DNA of 64,000 nt from Lycium barbarum (GCF_019175385.1 NC_083339.1:78574307-78638306), one strand, 5' to 3'; shown: positions 24,101-35,498, counted from the first letter of the stretch. The notes: generated by a model not told the origin, from the letters alone. A program made the numbers and translations.

Positions 24101-24545
24101 TTTAAGGTAGGCGATTCGGTTTTCCTGAAGATCTTACCTATGAAAGGAGTGATGAGATTTGGGAAGAAGGGTAAGTTGAGCCCTCGATACATTGGGCCAT
24201 ATAGAATTATTCGCACAATGGGTAAAGTAGCATTTGAATTAGAACTACCTTCTGATTTAGAGTCTGTGCATCCGGTATTTCATGTGTACGTGCTTCGTAA
24301 GTGTATAGGAGATCTTCGAGAGTTGTACCAATAGATGATATCCAGATGACTGAGCAGTTATCATACGAGGAGACCCCAGTGGCTATATTACATAGACAAG
24401 TTCGTCGATTGCAGACTAAGGATGTGGCTTCTGTTAAAGTGCTTTGGAGAAACAATAATGTTGAAGAAATGACTTAGGAAGCTGAAGAGCAAATGAAGGC
24501 TAAATACCCATATTTGTTCCCGTCATCTCAGAAGGCTCAGTCTGA
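24101..24545 (+). pseudogene. TekE integrase C-terminus and chromodomain
   Basis: Reads MKGVMRFGKKGKLSPRYIGP, then FELELPSDLESVHPVFHVYV, then after a frameshift RQVRRLQTKDVASVKVLWRN and EEMTXEAEEQMKAKYPYLFP (X is a TAG where Trp is expected). The W-E pair at the chromodomain end marks Tekay-type chromoviruses. In live elements the chromodomain directs insertion into heterochromatin. Confidence 0.8.
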
Positions 24546-24729
24546 GGCATCATCACCCCCAAGTATTGGATTTATTTATAGTTATTGTGATTGGTCGTCT
24601 GAGGCCATGGTATTGTATATTTAGTATGTAGTCCTGTGTGGCATTGTATTGGGTGGCTATGTACAGGGTGGATTGGTATAATTATAGGGGAGACTCTGCC
24701 CAAATTTGTATAAACCCCGACTTGTATAA

Positions 24730-24763
24730 GCATTCGAGGACGAATGTTTCTAAGGGGGGATAA
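24730..24763 (+). other. TekE polypurine tract and adjacent inverted repeat
   Basis: CATTCGAGGACGAATG forms a six-base inverted repeat, followed by TAAGGGGGGATAA immediately before the 3' LTR. The G-rich stretch is the plus-strand primer. Confidence 0.85.
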
Positions 24764-25005
24764 TGTTACACCTCTCATTTCTGTCGCAAGAAATTCCTTG
24801 GCTTATGGGTGATTTATACCTTTAGTATGGAGATCCGTATCTGAGTTTTGAGATATTAAGCACCTTACCTCGTGTATACTAAAGTACAAGTATATGTTCT
24901 TTTGAGATATTAAGTGCCTTACCTCGTGTATACTAAAGTAAAAGTATATGTTCTTTGCAATATGTAGCGGCCTGGTCGGCTTGCACTGTTCTTTTCAGTA
25001 TATAC

Positions 25006-25060
<55 letters not shown>

Positions 25061-25225
25061 AGATGGTTGATAGTTCTTGATGTCGTTCTTGTATGGGTCA
25101 ATATAGCTCAGTTATGAGTCATGTATGGGCCACCCTACCCTTTAGTGAGCTCCAGGTACGAGTATAGGGGTGCTTGGTAAATAGAGGTCAGGCACTTGTC
25201 ACGACTCATCGATTGGGTCGTGACA
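24764..25225 (+). repeat. TekE 3' LTR, internally deleted
   Basis: It starts TGTTACACCTC and ends GGTCGTGACA like its partner but is only 462 bases. About 1.6 kb is missing between 24962 and the LTR tail, including the palindromes, TATA and donor motif. A tandem duplication of about 60 bases (TTGAGATATTAAG ... AGTATATGTTCTT) and a long TA microsatellite (about 25000-25058) are additional changes. Confidence 0.85.
25000..25058. repeat. TA microsatellite
   Basis: An almost pure (TA)n run of about 45-50 bases, with CATATACATA at its left edge, in the deleted TekE 3' LTR. Confidence 0.9.
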
Positions 25226-25436
25226 TTGGCGTGGTTGATGATGTTCTTGTGCCGGTTGATAAATTTATATTGCCCACTGATTTTGTGATTCTTAACTGTG
25301 TTGTTGATCGGGATATTCCTATTATTCTGGGGATACCTTTCCTTGCTACAGGAAGAGCTCTTATCGATTCGGAAAAGAATGAAATAAAAATCCGAATCGA
25401 TGATGAGGAAGCTACTTTTAAGGCAAGTAAGGGGAT
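25226..25436 (+). pseudogene. AthB protease, second part
   Basis: Resumes after TekE with GVVDDVLVPVDKFILPTDFV, then IPIILGIPFLATGRALIDSE and IRIDDEEATFKASKG. These are the flap and C-terminal landmarks of an Athila protease (VDDVLV, ILGxPFLATG). Coding stops at 25436 where the TekA LTR begins and resumes at 45639. Confidence 0.85.
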
Positions 25437-25807
25437 TGTTACACCTCGAATATTTTCGCGTTATTTGCATCGTAAGTAAAGTAACGTAAGCCGAGGAGGT
25501 CATGGAACTCTTATAAGGTTAAGAAAGACCTTTAACAAGTGTCTAAAAGTTTCGGGATCAAGCGAATCGAAGAAATTAAGTTTGCTAAAATTTTGGGAAA
25601 ACTTGGCAGAATTTCCGACAGAATTTTTGGTCCAACTTTAGAGAGGAATATCTCGCAGAATATGAGGAGTTATGGAATGCATAAGCTATGCAAATTGAAG
25701 TTCAGAGAGTCTTCTTTCAAATACAACTGACAGATCAAAAATCTGAGGCGTACAGTAAAAAATATGGCCTGAAAAAATTGTACGATTTTTCTTGCAATTC
25801 GACGGTC

Positions 25808-25845
25808 GCACATTGACGAACCGTGTTGACGGTTCGTCGATGTGC
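25808..25845. repeat. 17-bp hairpin upstream of TATA, TekA 5' LTR
   Basis: GCACATTGACGAACCGT and ACGGTTCGTCGATGTGC form a 17-base-pair stem with one wobble and a GTTG loop. The identical structure is at 43760-43797 in the partner LTR. It lies about 40 bases upstream of the TATA box. Confidence 0.9.
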
Positions 25846-25882
25846 ACGACGAGTTGAGTCGGTGCCCACCAACCTTCACAAG

Positions 25883-25890
25883 TATAAATA
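25883..25890 (+). promoter_or_regulatory. TATA box of TekA 5' LTR
   Basis: TATAAATA in AGTATAAATAGCCCC, a typical plant core promoter; repeated exactly in the 3' LTR at 43835-43842. Confidence 0.7.
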
Positions 25891-26198
25891 GCCCCTCTCT
25901 TATTATTTTCATCATATTTCAAGATCTATATACATATATTGTCCTAAAGTTTCTACATCAATCTTTATGATACTTGTTGAAATCTAGCGTCAATTAAGCT
26001 CGGGAAGCTCGTGGCAACATCTTAGTGTTGTAGTTGTTGTTGGAACTGAACGGGGGAAGTCAGGGTCACGAGTCCGAAGCTAACAAGGATCAACCCAAGC
26101 GTAGTAAGGTTATGACTAAGGGCATATATTTCAATATAGGCTCGGGGAAGGAGCGAGCATCGGAATAAGGATTTGTTCAAAGTGATGGCTCGACAAGT

Positions 26199-26211
26199 AA
26201 GGTATGTAAGG
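26199..26211 (+). promoter_or_regulatory. Splice-donor-like site in TekA 5' LTR
   Basis: AAGGTATGTAAGG, a near-consensus plant donor, about 310 bases downstream of the TATA box. A candidate acceptor TTTTGCAG ends at 27835, nine bases before the gag ATG. Confidence 0.45.
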
Positions 26212-26751
26212 TTTCGCTATCGCTTTCCTTGGCACGAATTAATAGAACCCCTAGTGTACATTATCAATCCATTCGAGTCTATTCCGGATTTCCTACAGTT
26301 TACGAAATATATATATTTTACGAAAAATACGTATTTTATGAGAAGTACATATATTTTATGAAAGATGCATATTTTTCCGAAAATCTCTATTTTTTTACTG
26401 AATTTCTGATATTTTACGAAATTAAGTAAACGTCCCTAGCTAAGTCGTTCATTGACTCCTATTAAACCGTTTGTATGCTTTATGAAAGATCCTTATGATG
26501 TTAGTCTTAGTATTATCATTTAAGTTATTCCTTGGCCTTGATATGTGTCCCATAATATATTCGGAGGTATAACGACCTTACGTCACTCCGAAAGGCCCAA
26601 AGTCACTTCTTTGACTCCTCATACACTTATATATATAAAGTATGCACTATTTTACTTTACTGCACCGCGCTATAGTCGGCCAGGCAGGAACGTAGACGTG
26701 CACACCACTGCAGTGGGCATGTTATGATGATACCTCGGACGCGGGACGATA

Positions 26752-26943
26752 TGATATATGGATAGGTTTCCCCTTCCACAACACTAACATAATATATGGA
26801 TAGGGTTGCATGTTCCGCAACACTAACATTATATATGGATCGGGTTGCACGTTCTGCAACACTAACATGATATATGGATCGGGTTGCATGTTCCGCAACA
26901 CTAACATTATATATGGATCGGGTTGCACGTTCCGCAACACTAA
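26752..26943. repeat. Five 39-base hairpin repeats in TekA 5' LTR
   Basis: Units start at 26752, 26791, 26830, 26869 and 26908. Each contains GGTTGCACGTTCCGCAAC or a close variant, a GTTGC/GCAAC stem, then ACTAACAT and ATATATGGAT. Period 39 keeps frames open on both strands; no protein is implied. Confidence 0.9.
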
Positions 26944-27636
26944 CACTTATAATATGTATATTTACTTGCATATGAAAAATGATTTTCTCATGCATGGCAT
27001 ATTGTATGGTCTCAGATGTCACAGTTTACCAGTTATCACTCTTCTCCCATGTTTACATTTATATTTTACTGATGTCATTACTTCCCTGCCTTACATACTC
27101 AGTATTTTTATCCGTACTGACCATCCCATTGCACGGGACGCCGCATTTCATGCTGCAGGTCCTGACAGACAGAGCGGAGGACCTCTTCAGTAGGATTGAC
27201 AGCTCAGCGGCATTAGCAAGTACCACTCCTCCGGACTTGCTTATTCTCGTATATACTATGTTCACATGTTATGCATATGTTACTTTTGGATACGACGGGT
27301 CCATGTCCTGTCCAGTATGTCATGTATATGTGCTCTTAGAGGCTTATAAACACAGTGGGTATATAGATGTTATGTCTGGCCTCGGTCCTGTTTTGGTTCT
27401 GATATTCTCTTGATAGCTTTGTAGGCTTTATGACACTCATGATGTTGAAGCGGCTTTGTTGGCTCGCCTATATATATATACATGTTGAGTTATTGCATGT
27501 TTCTGTATTTGGGCCTTTTCTAGGTGCAGGTGTCCCTCGAGTTATATTATATGATAATCATGGTATATGTTACGCCAGATGGTATCCGGCCTATAGGTCG
27601 GTGCCCGTCATGCCCCTCGTTGGGGTGTGACAAACT

Positions 27637-27649
27637 TGGTATCAGAGCA
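27637..27649 (+). other. TekA primer-binding site
   Basis: TGGTATCAGAGCA, exact initiator tRNA-Met type, four bases after the 5' LTR end. Confidence 0.9.
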
Positions 27650-27843
27650 GGTCAGTCCTAGGAATGTCTATTAGCCGTGTCTAGTAGAGTCTTGTTTATG
27701 GGTATAAAGCACGCCATACTTATAAACAAGAGGCTATAGGACATTTAGGAATACTTCATTTCTTCATGATCTAGATCGTGCGATAGAGCCAAGAAAAGAA
27801 AATTTTGTTCCTGATCCATTTGTTCCGTTTTGCAGTATTACGG

Positions 27844-28450
27844 ATGAAGAGAAAAGTTTCAGCTATTAAGAGCATGGGCAAGGCCTCAAGGGTTGATATT
27901 AAACCAGCGCCACCCACCGATACAGGTCGAGAGGTTGCAGAAGAGAGGAGGGATGTAAGTTATACAATTGAGACAGACCCCTAAGAAATTATCATCGAGA
28001 CGGACCCCTCAGAGACCAACATTGAGTCTAACCCTTCTGAGATTATGACCTCTATTGAGGAGGATCCATCTGAGGGCTTCTATGAGACGCCTGTCCGACC
28101 AGTTTTGGATATGACCCTACCATAGGTGTTAGTCTCACCTTCAAGCCCTGTTGAGCAGGATGTCAGGGGAGCAGAGCAGGGGTTTACACAACCGGTTTCC
28201 CCTATGGTACAATACTATGTTAGGGCCGCTATGGATGTTAGCGTGAAAGAGAAACCGGACAGTCCTCAGTCCTGGGCGTCTGTTAACCAGGGATCGCCAG
28301 TATATATTATGAGGTACATACAGGATGAAGAGTATAGTCAGGACACAAGGAGGAGAGTAGTTGATGAGAATAGCAGGATTACGCTTAGCAGTGCATCTGA
28401 CAGAAGCTCTCACATTTAGGATCGAGGCAGACCGTCTACAGGTTATACTA
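27844..28450 (+). pseudogene. TekA gag remnant
   Basis: An ATG at 27844 opens MKRKVSAIKSMGKASRV, a basic start like the other Tekay gags. An acidic stretch follows, rich in ETDPSE/ESNPSE repeats (near 27960-28070), with a TAA near 27982 and a TAG near 28123. The remaining frame ends SSASDRSSHI then TAG at 28417. No capsid core or zinc knuckle follows. It may represent a diverged or truncated gag; only the N-terminal context and position support the call. Confidence 0.55.
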
Positions 28451-30995
28451 AATCACTCTATTGAAATTACTTATATGATATGCATGTATGTGTTTTGGGA
28501 CCTAGAAATGCCATTTATTACTTGACAGACGGAAACAATGAAAGTTTGAGGATGAACAGAAGTAAGAGGAATTAGTAATGGTAAGGATATCTCGAGCTAG
28601 TTTCAAGAGTGCTAATGGATAATTGGATTGCAATCAAGTCGAATAAGCATAAAGGAACAAGGGGGCCTGAATAAAAGAAGAGTTGAGGTGCGATAATGAC
28701 GAAGAATTATAAAATGAGTTAGGTTGACAAGTAGACCATGCAAACATAGGAGTTCCGACTATATTTCTCGGGATAATTATGCAAGCTGAATTTGGCTGAG
28801 AATGAGCTGCACGATAGATAGAGAAGTGAGCCGTTAAATGTGTTAAGCGCTGCGAGGGAATGATCGTCTCAGAAAGAAGGGAAAAGGACGCTAGTGCCAG
28901 TAAGTAAGATGCTGTCAGAGCTAACATTGGAATCTGGATATAAGGGATTCATCATGGTTAGACGACGACTTAAGGATAAAAAGACAAAAGATTGGACATG
29001 GAAAAGGATATTGATAAGTGACGAAAGGAAATTCCTTGTAAATTAATTGCGTTGAACAACATTATGAGCTTACATTGTAATGAAAAATGATATTAAGCAC
29101 GGCTAAATAAAATACGTATGCATGTTTAGATCTCACTAAACACCTGAGGGATGTCGGGGCCGCCCTAGTATGAAATATGTACCCTAATGAGTAAGTGGCT
29201 CCTGGAAGAGAGGGATTAAAAGTAACAACATGGCTTGAGAAAAGCAAGAAGGGAGGTAAACGACGGCGGTTACAAGAGAAAAGAATGGGAAATGTATGTC
29301 TAACAAATCGGATTTCACCCCGATAGACCACAAGAAGGTTAGAACAATGTGAAAAAGGGCAGGAAACCATAAAGCGGAAAGGAAGAGGATACATAGGTGA
29401 ACGCGACGGGATCACAATAAAAGGGGAATGGAAAAGAAACAAGAATTGGACAATGGTGTACCCGAGGAGCAAAGGCCAAAAGGTTAAGGATAGCTAAAAA
29501 GATGTTGATTCAAGGAGATTAGCACCAATAAGCAAGGTAAATGGATCTCAAGTTAAATAGTACACTAAGAACGTCTAGTCATGAAGAAGGAGTTACAAAG
29601 GTGTTAAAGGAAGGCAAGAGATCTAATAGGATACGCTTGGCCTTAGATTAACAAGTAGGAGAAATAAGTAGCTCAAAGACTTCAAGACTGCTAATACAAG
29701 GGACACTATGCGGTGAGACCACAAAAATAGGAAGTTGAGCGAGCTGTCCTGAAAATAGCAGATGAGCCATATGAAGACAAAATTTTAACTTTATCATTGG
29801 AAGAAGTATGAGTTGGAATGTAGGAAGTTTAAATAACATGGAGATTCCATGACATAGATCCTAAGTACATAGGTATTAAACTCAATTGGTAGGAATGGTA
29901 GTGAGATGATAAGCTAGCCCTCCTATAGAAGGAATGACGCGAGAAAGGAGCCTAGTGAAGTACACCACCATAAAGAAAGGGGCAACATCCACACAAACAC
30001 CTGTAAATGAGGTTTGAGTCAGAACAAGTCACGGGATTACATGGTCTTAAATAAGGGAAAGCGGGAAGACCCGAATCGTTGAGGCAAGTTGTGTACTAGA
30101 TCTAGAGGACATTGCAATGATAATTGGTACTTGTAGTTCTGTGTCAAACAAGAGATATCACGCAGATGATGCATAACGTGTGGAAACACAAAATGAGAAC
30201 ATACAATGAGGGAGACATTATCCGTAATTGAGTAAGGCGAAATAAAATTTTGAGGTTAGTGCAACGCAACAAAGGGATTCAGTGACAGGAGACCATAGGT
30301 CCAGACTCAAAGGACGAACACTGAAGATGATTGTAAAGGAAAAACATATGAAGAAAACCCATAAGAAAGAGACGTCCTATAAGACCCTAAGTCGATAACA
30401 GCATATTGCAGCCAAGAACCTAGATGTAGACGAAGGGACGCGAAGATGAAGTAATACTGAAAGGCAAGGAGAAGCAGCTACAAAAAGTAGTACACAACTT
30501 AGTTTCCTCTAAGGCTCATGACATGTTCGTAGCATTGGTGGCCAGGGAAGCTTCTCAACCGATAACCAAGTAGAGGTATTAGCCGCTAACATCATGCTTT
30601 GTCCCTGATTCCTATGAACAATATTTTCTTTTCCACTACACTAAGAATAGAATGAGAAGAAAAAAGAAATTTTCGAGAACAGAATACTCGCAGAGAGCTT
30701 GGTGGGAATAGCTAGCTATGATTAAAGGTGAGCCAATGGCGAAAGTTAAGGATGACATTCGGAGTATGAGGATCCGAAGGTCCGTCCTTGCTAGTCCGGG
30801 AAATTGGACCAATAGCTGATGTATGGACGAAAGCGCTTAGAGCTATTAAGGGCTAAACCACGAGGATAAGGCATCTAACCACGAATACAGGGACTAATGT
30901 CTACGGATAGCCAATACATAACTAGTTGTACACATGTATTGTTGAAGGTTAGTTTCTAATAATGCTACCCCCAGGACAAATGTCCTTAAGGGAGG
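28451..30995 (+). other. Purine-rich stretch without coding domains
   Basis: About 2.5 kb occupying the place of protease, polymerase and most of integrase. The plus strand is strongly A+G rich (many AAGG, GAAAAG and GGAAAG strings) with frequent stops in every plus frame. The minus-strand open frames (97 and 136 codons at 28634-28927 and 29062-29472) are only its pyrimidine-rich complement. It ends with GGACAAATGTCCTTAAGGG and a polypurine-like GGGAGGAAAGA at 30990, the look of a Tekay 3' end, so it may be the interior of a non-autonomous relative. Confidence 0.45.
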
Positions 30996-30996
30996 A

Positions 30997-31109
30997 AAGA
31001 TATTATACCTCGCACCCGATATTACATTCCGTATCATTCGCGCGATTAATCCATTTTAAGTTAGTTGGAGTAAGTTTAAGGAAAAGATCTTCCCTAGAGG
31101 ATTATAAGT
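30997..31109 (+). repeat. Possible truncated LTR start
   Basis: Directly after a polypurine-like run comes TATTATACCTCGCACCCG, which resembles the TGTTACACCTCG starts of the other LTRs. About 110 bases later integrase coding begins, so any LTR here is severely truncated. Confidence 0.35.
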
Positions 31110-31169
31110 AAAGCTGATCCAGGAGCAATTGAAGACAACTCAAAATCGTCAGAAATCCTATTCAGATGT
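31110..31169 (+). pseudogene. TekA integrase C-terminal region, first part
   Basis: Reads LIQEQLKTTQNRQKSYSDV, the helix before the integrase C-terminal barrel in Tekay elements. It is cut by OgrC at the duplicated GATGT and resumes at 42596. Confidence 0.8.
31165..31169 (+). other. Target-site duplication of OgrC, left copy
   Basis: GATGT here and GATGT at 42591-42595 flank OgrC exactly. Confidence 0.92.
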
Positions 31170-34100
31170 TGTTGACACCTAATTTTGGCTCACCGTGCTT
31201 AAAATTAACGTTTTAGAGCGCGAAATACATTTTTTACACATATTTACATTTTTCAACAATTTAATGATGATTATCCTTATTTTAGGAATTTTATCAATTT
31301 ATTGTCATTTTTCAAGAATCATTATTTTGCACATGTACAGCGTAATACTACCATTTTTGTGCAATTAATAATTGTTTCTTAATTTTATAGCAGTGCATTT
31401 TTGTATCTTATACATTGATATTTAAATTTTATACTTACATTATTATTTACAGATGTATTAGTTAACTACATTTTAGAACAATCTGTCAGTGTAGAAAAAA
31501 CGGAGCAATTAATTTTTAAACGCAGAGCAAATATTCGATCAAGTCAAGGTCGCGTCACCTTTTAAAAAGTTGACATTTGAGGTGATAGGTTGGGTTCTTG
31601 ATCCATTGATTAATAAATTTTTATACATTGGTTAAAAGGGTGAAATTCCCATTGGACAATAACTCAAGGATTAAAATAAGCATTGAGGGGACAAAGGGAT
31701 ATGGCTTTATATTTTTTGGACAATAGAAGGGGTTAGTTTGTATTATAAAGGAATAGAGGGGGTTATTTTTTTTGATGAACAGATCTTTTTCACACACAAC
31801 ACGTCACATTTCAGATTTTTGTTTCCTTTAAACCCAAAACACTTTCTCTTCCCTTCACCCTCACCCACAAATCGCCGCCAGCCCCTCCACGCCGGAGCAC
31901 CGAGCTCCGGCGAACGCCGAACACACAACCCTCTACTCCCTCCGCCACACCTCTCTCCACTGCCAGCTTCCTCCAAGCCAACCCCGACGAACTCCCAACG
32001 TCGAAGCTCCGGCGGAAACCTACCGCGAAACAGCCCGCACACCACCACTGCACGACCCCACTGCACCACTTCGTCTCCCCCTATCTCTCACCCACTCCAC
32101 CGCAAACCACCACACCATCGCCTCCCCCTTTTTTTTTTGGTCCTCGTCACTGCTCCGGTGAGGAGCTTCATTCCCCGGTGAACCGGAGCAGCCAACAAAC
32201 AAAACAGCTCCACCGCGAGCAACCACCAATCCACTTCTTCTTCCTCACACCACGAACCAAACAACCCCTTCCCCATTCGCCACCATCTCCGATGACTCCC
32301 GTTTGTTTCGTGTTTTATACATTTTTCATATACGTATAATTGTGTTTGTTTGTTGGGCTATTTTTTGCGTTTTCAGGCAATCCTTTTGTCCCGTTTCAGA
32401 TCTGGCCGGAGTTGAATTTTTTGGTGACTGTGTTGTCTTCTCCCACGGCTCCCCCATGTTCTGTGTTTTCTTGTAAATTTTCATATGAGCATGTTGGGAT
32501 ATGTTTTGCTCGCTGTGTTGGACTAATTCTTTTTGCACCTTTACATTGGTCTGCTGCTCCATTTTGCTACTGCGTTTGCTGCTTCATTTTACTATTTCTC
32601 TTGTTGCCTTGGACTATTCTGCTCCTGTTATTTTGTTGTTGTTGTTGGTGGTATTTTTGACTGATATAGACCAATTACTACATTTGACTGGCCGATGAAG
32701 AAATTTCCGTCGATTTCCAAGGCCTCCCATGTACAAAAGACGGGTTTTTTTATTTTAAGTTTATTCATTATTTCTTTAATTCATTCGATAGTTATTTATT
32801 CTCTTACTAACACTTTTACTAAGTGTTTATACAGGTACCCGGAGATACATCCCGAAGACGACATTCGGAAGAAATCCGAAGACTTCATCAAATCACTGTT
32901 TGTATTTACTTTTCGCATTTTTTATAACTGTACAAAACATAAACTCATATATAGTGAAAACTTTATTTTTGGAATGACGGTTGATATATTTATTTACTTG
33001 TCGCTTTGTTTGTTAAATTTAAAATTGTCATTCGCTTTAGGCAAGACTTAGACCGTCAATACTTCATAACTAGATTAAATTGACTTGGTATAAATACTTT
33101 GTTAAATAAATTCACACTTTTGACGATTAGGCAAAAATACTAGTCCATCCTTTATTTTATATTCTTTATACACTCTTAATACAACTTACATTTTATATTG
33201 TTCGTGTATACTAATATATATTTTAATTAAGTTAAATCCACCTTTTGACGCTAGGCAAATATTAAGTCGTGCATTTATAAATCTTTTATTCTTTAGAGGC
33301 ATTACACATCTTCACTCATTTTTTATCCACAATTCCTTATACTTATTTTTTACCAATACTTTTTACAATTATTTTGTTTCTTATTCTTTTGATAAGATAT
33401 TCATTAAACAAACACTCTTTTTAACAAAAAGGTAGAAACAAGTCGAATAACTTCACTTTTCTGAATAATTGTGCTATAAACTCTTTATACCAATGAATAT
33501 TCGTAGATTATTTTTACATTCTTTATGGACTAATATACCTAGTTATACAATTCTTTAGACATTTTATGTTCGATATACACTCTTTTATTCTTGAAAATAC
33601 ATTCTTTATTTATTTAATATCCATACATTCTTACATAGACGCACATTCTTTATATCCTTGATATATTTATTTTTTACATAGTCTTACATTCTTTTATACT
33701 CTTAATATAGTTACACATTCTTTACACTAACATATATATACACTCTTTGTACTAACAGATATACTTTTATACTTACGAGGTACATTCTCTTTATACTCTT
33801 TTATATATTCTTTTTTACTATACATTCTTTATGAATACTTGATACTTGATATAAATACATTTTTATACACTGTATATACTTAGTATATTATCATTTAGTG
33901 TAGCTTTCCATGAAGTCATAACATTTTGAAAACAGGTAATAATAATGATAAACAGATAAATAATCCCCCTCTAGTGTTCAATTAAACTAAGTCTAAGGAC
34001 TGTCTTCGGACAGGCTCTGAGGGATGCTTAATACCTTCCCCTCGGGGTAAATAAAACCCTTATCTAGAATCTCATAGGTTTCGTGGACTAAAATGGAGTA

Positions 34101-34231
34101 GACACACAAATACATATAGGTTTCCTGATTTTCCTAAAAAATAAGGTGGCGACTCTAACCCTTTTAAAACCAGTTAGAAGAACCGTGAAGTTGCAAACTA
34201 TCTTGGACCCAGTTCAAAATAGGGCGTAACA
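31170..34231 (+). repeat. OgrC 5' LTR
   Basis: Begins TGTTGACACC and ends GGGCGTAACA. A TATA-like TATTATAAAGG lies near 31740. It is followed by a C-rich leader (31840-32280) that yields a 147-codon open frame of low-complexity Pro/Ser/Thr without a domain. The 3' half is AT-rich with many TTTATACT/ACATTCTTT repeats. It ends with the GGTGGCGACTCTAACCC landmark shared with 8400-8640. Confidence 0.92.
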
Positions 34232-34234
34232 GAA

Positions 34235-34252
34235 TGGCGACTCTGCTGGGGA
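34235..34252 (+). other. OgrC primer-binding site (tRNA-Arg type)
   Basis: TGGCGACTCTGCTGGGGA, three bases after the LTR end. This form is the one I recall being assigned to tRNA-Arg in Ogre elements. Confidence 0.75.
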
Positions 34253-35130
34253 TTACCTAGGTTTTGACCTTAACATACATAGCTTAAGTGAGCACTTGAG
34301 GGATATGTGATTATTTATCTGTTTTTATTATTATTGCTTGTTATATATATCGTGAACTGCTACAATAATATCTTTGAAAGGACGCAAGCCAAAGCCAAAC
34401 TTGTGTTCCTTAATTGTTTGACGACACTACATGTTAATGCTTTCTTTATACTGTCATCGCACTTTCAATTGAATCTTTGGCCGTACACACACACACATTG
34501 TACACGCGAGTTGTGCTTTTGCGCTCCTCCGAACCTTCTTCAAACTCCTTAGTTTCAAAGTTTGGTGGGCTAGTCTTACTACTTGCCATCTCGTAGTTTT
34601 CCGAATATTCTTTATCAGCTTAGGTGAATCTACTCTTAGAATTCTTAGGCCATTATATGTATAACTTTGATCACTGTTCTAGCCGGATTAAATTCATTTT
34701 TTATTTGCCACATGCTTTTTGTATCTTACATATTTTTTTTTCACATACTGTATTTATTAGACATTCTTTAGTTGTACATATATACTAGTCATACCTTCTT
34801 CCACCTCGTCTGCTTTATCGGACAATTTTGGTTGACTTGTGTTGAGCTTGGAACATTTCCAAACCCTCACACCTATTTTTTTAGTCTTTACGACTACCCT
34901 CACAGCCACATTATTTTTCATACCCATTCCCGGCCTTTGCTACCATCATTTTGACTTTACCAATCCTTTTCAATACAATACAATCTTGTACATTCTTCCC
35001 ATCCCTGGAGCACACTTTTTCCAGATTCACACTCTTGTTCATAGCCTCACTTCTGTTCAATGCAATCACTAATTCATAAAAATCATACAAATCACATACA
35101 ACACCGTATTTGCCCGAACTACGTCTGACC

Positions 35131-35176
35131 TGATTCTTGTCCTGACAAGATACGTAGGCAACCCTACACAAGGGTT
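35131..35176 (+). repeat. Two-hairpin module, copy 1
   Basis: After CGAACTACGTCTGACCTGAT come stem 1 TCTTGTC/GACAAGA, the linker TACGTAGGC, and stem 2 AACCCT/AGGGTT with an ACACA loop, then CGGT. Confidence 0.75.
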
Positions 35177-35498
35177 CGGTCTCCCCACTGTTTCAAAATA
35201 ATTCACCGCGAAAAAAAAAACCGGGACAATTATTTTGGAGCAGTTCAAAGACGCTCTCCAAAAAGACTTCTAAGAGCGTCAATCAATCCCTTGAAATCCA
35301 AAACCAAACAGCGGCAATGCCAGCCTTACCCCAACCATTATCTAGCTTTGGTCCCAAATTCTGGGATATAAGCTTTTCTTCTTCTAAGCATCGCAAGCCA
35401 TGGAACTTTGGCTTGTCGGTGTTTATTTTTCAACCCGAGGGTTCAACACATGTAAATTCTTCCCCCCTCAACTATACAATAATCGTGCCAACTGATAA

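Larger units (their letters stand above)
17623..25225 (+). mobile_element. TekE: Tekay-type element inserted in AthB protease
   Basis: A complete but decayed element of about 7.6 kb: 5' LTR, primer-binding site, gag, protease, reverse transcriptase/RNase H, integrase, chromodomain, polypurine tract and an internally deleted 3' LTR. Every coding domain carries stops. Its insertion split AthB protease coding, which resumes intact in sense on the far side. Confidence 0.9.
25437..27632 (+). repeat. TekA 5' LTR
   Basis: From TGTTACACCTCG to GGTGTGACA. It contains a strong hairpin (25808-25845), a TATA box (25883-25890), a donor-like AAGGTATGTAAGG (26199-26211), a conserved CACCACTGCAGTGGGC module (26702-26717), and five 39-base hairpin repeats (26752-26943). 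It aligns over its full length with 43393-45638. Confidence 0.92.

Noticed and set aside
26657..27022. 121-codon minus frame with VSVAERATRSIY repeats
   Set aside because: Translation of the 39-base hairpin repeats in the TekA LTR; 39 is a multiple of three.
28634..29472. Minus-strand open frames of 97 and 136 codons
   Set aside because: They are the pyrimidine-rich complement of a purine-rich region and show no domain; frames stay open because of composition.
31738..32181. 147-codon open frame in OgrC LTR (also 40099-40542)
   Set aside because: Pro/Ser/Thr low-complexity translation of a C-rich leader inside an LTR. The second LTR copy changes frame by an indel in the middle of it (TNRRQP versus HKSPPA), which argues against coding.
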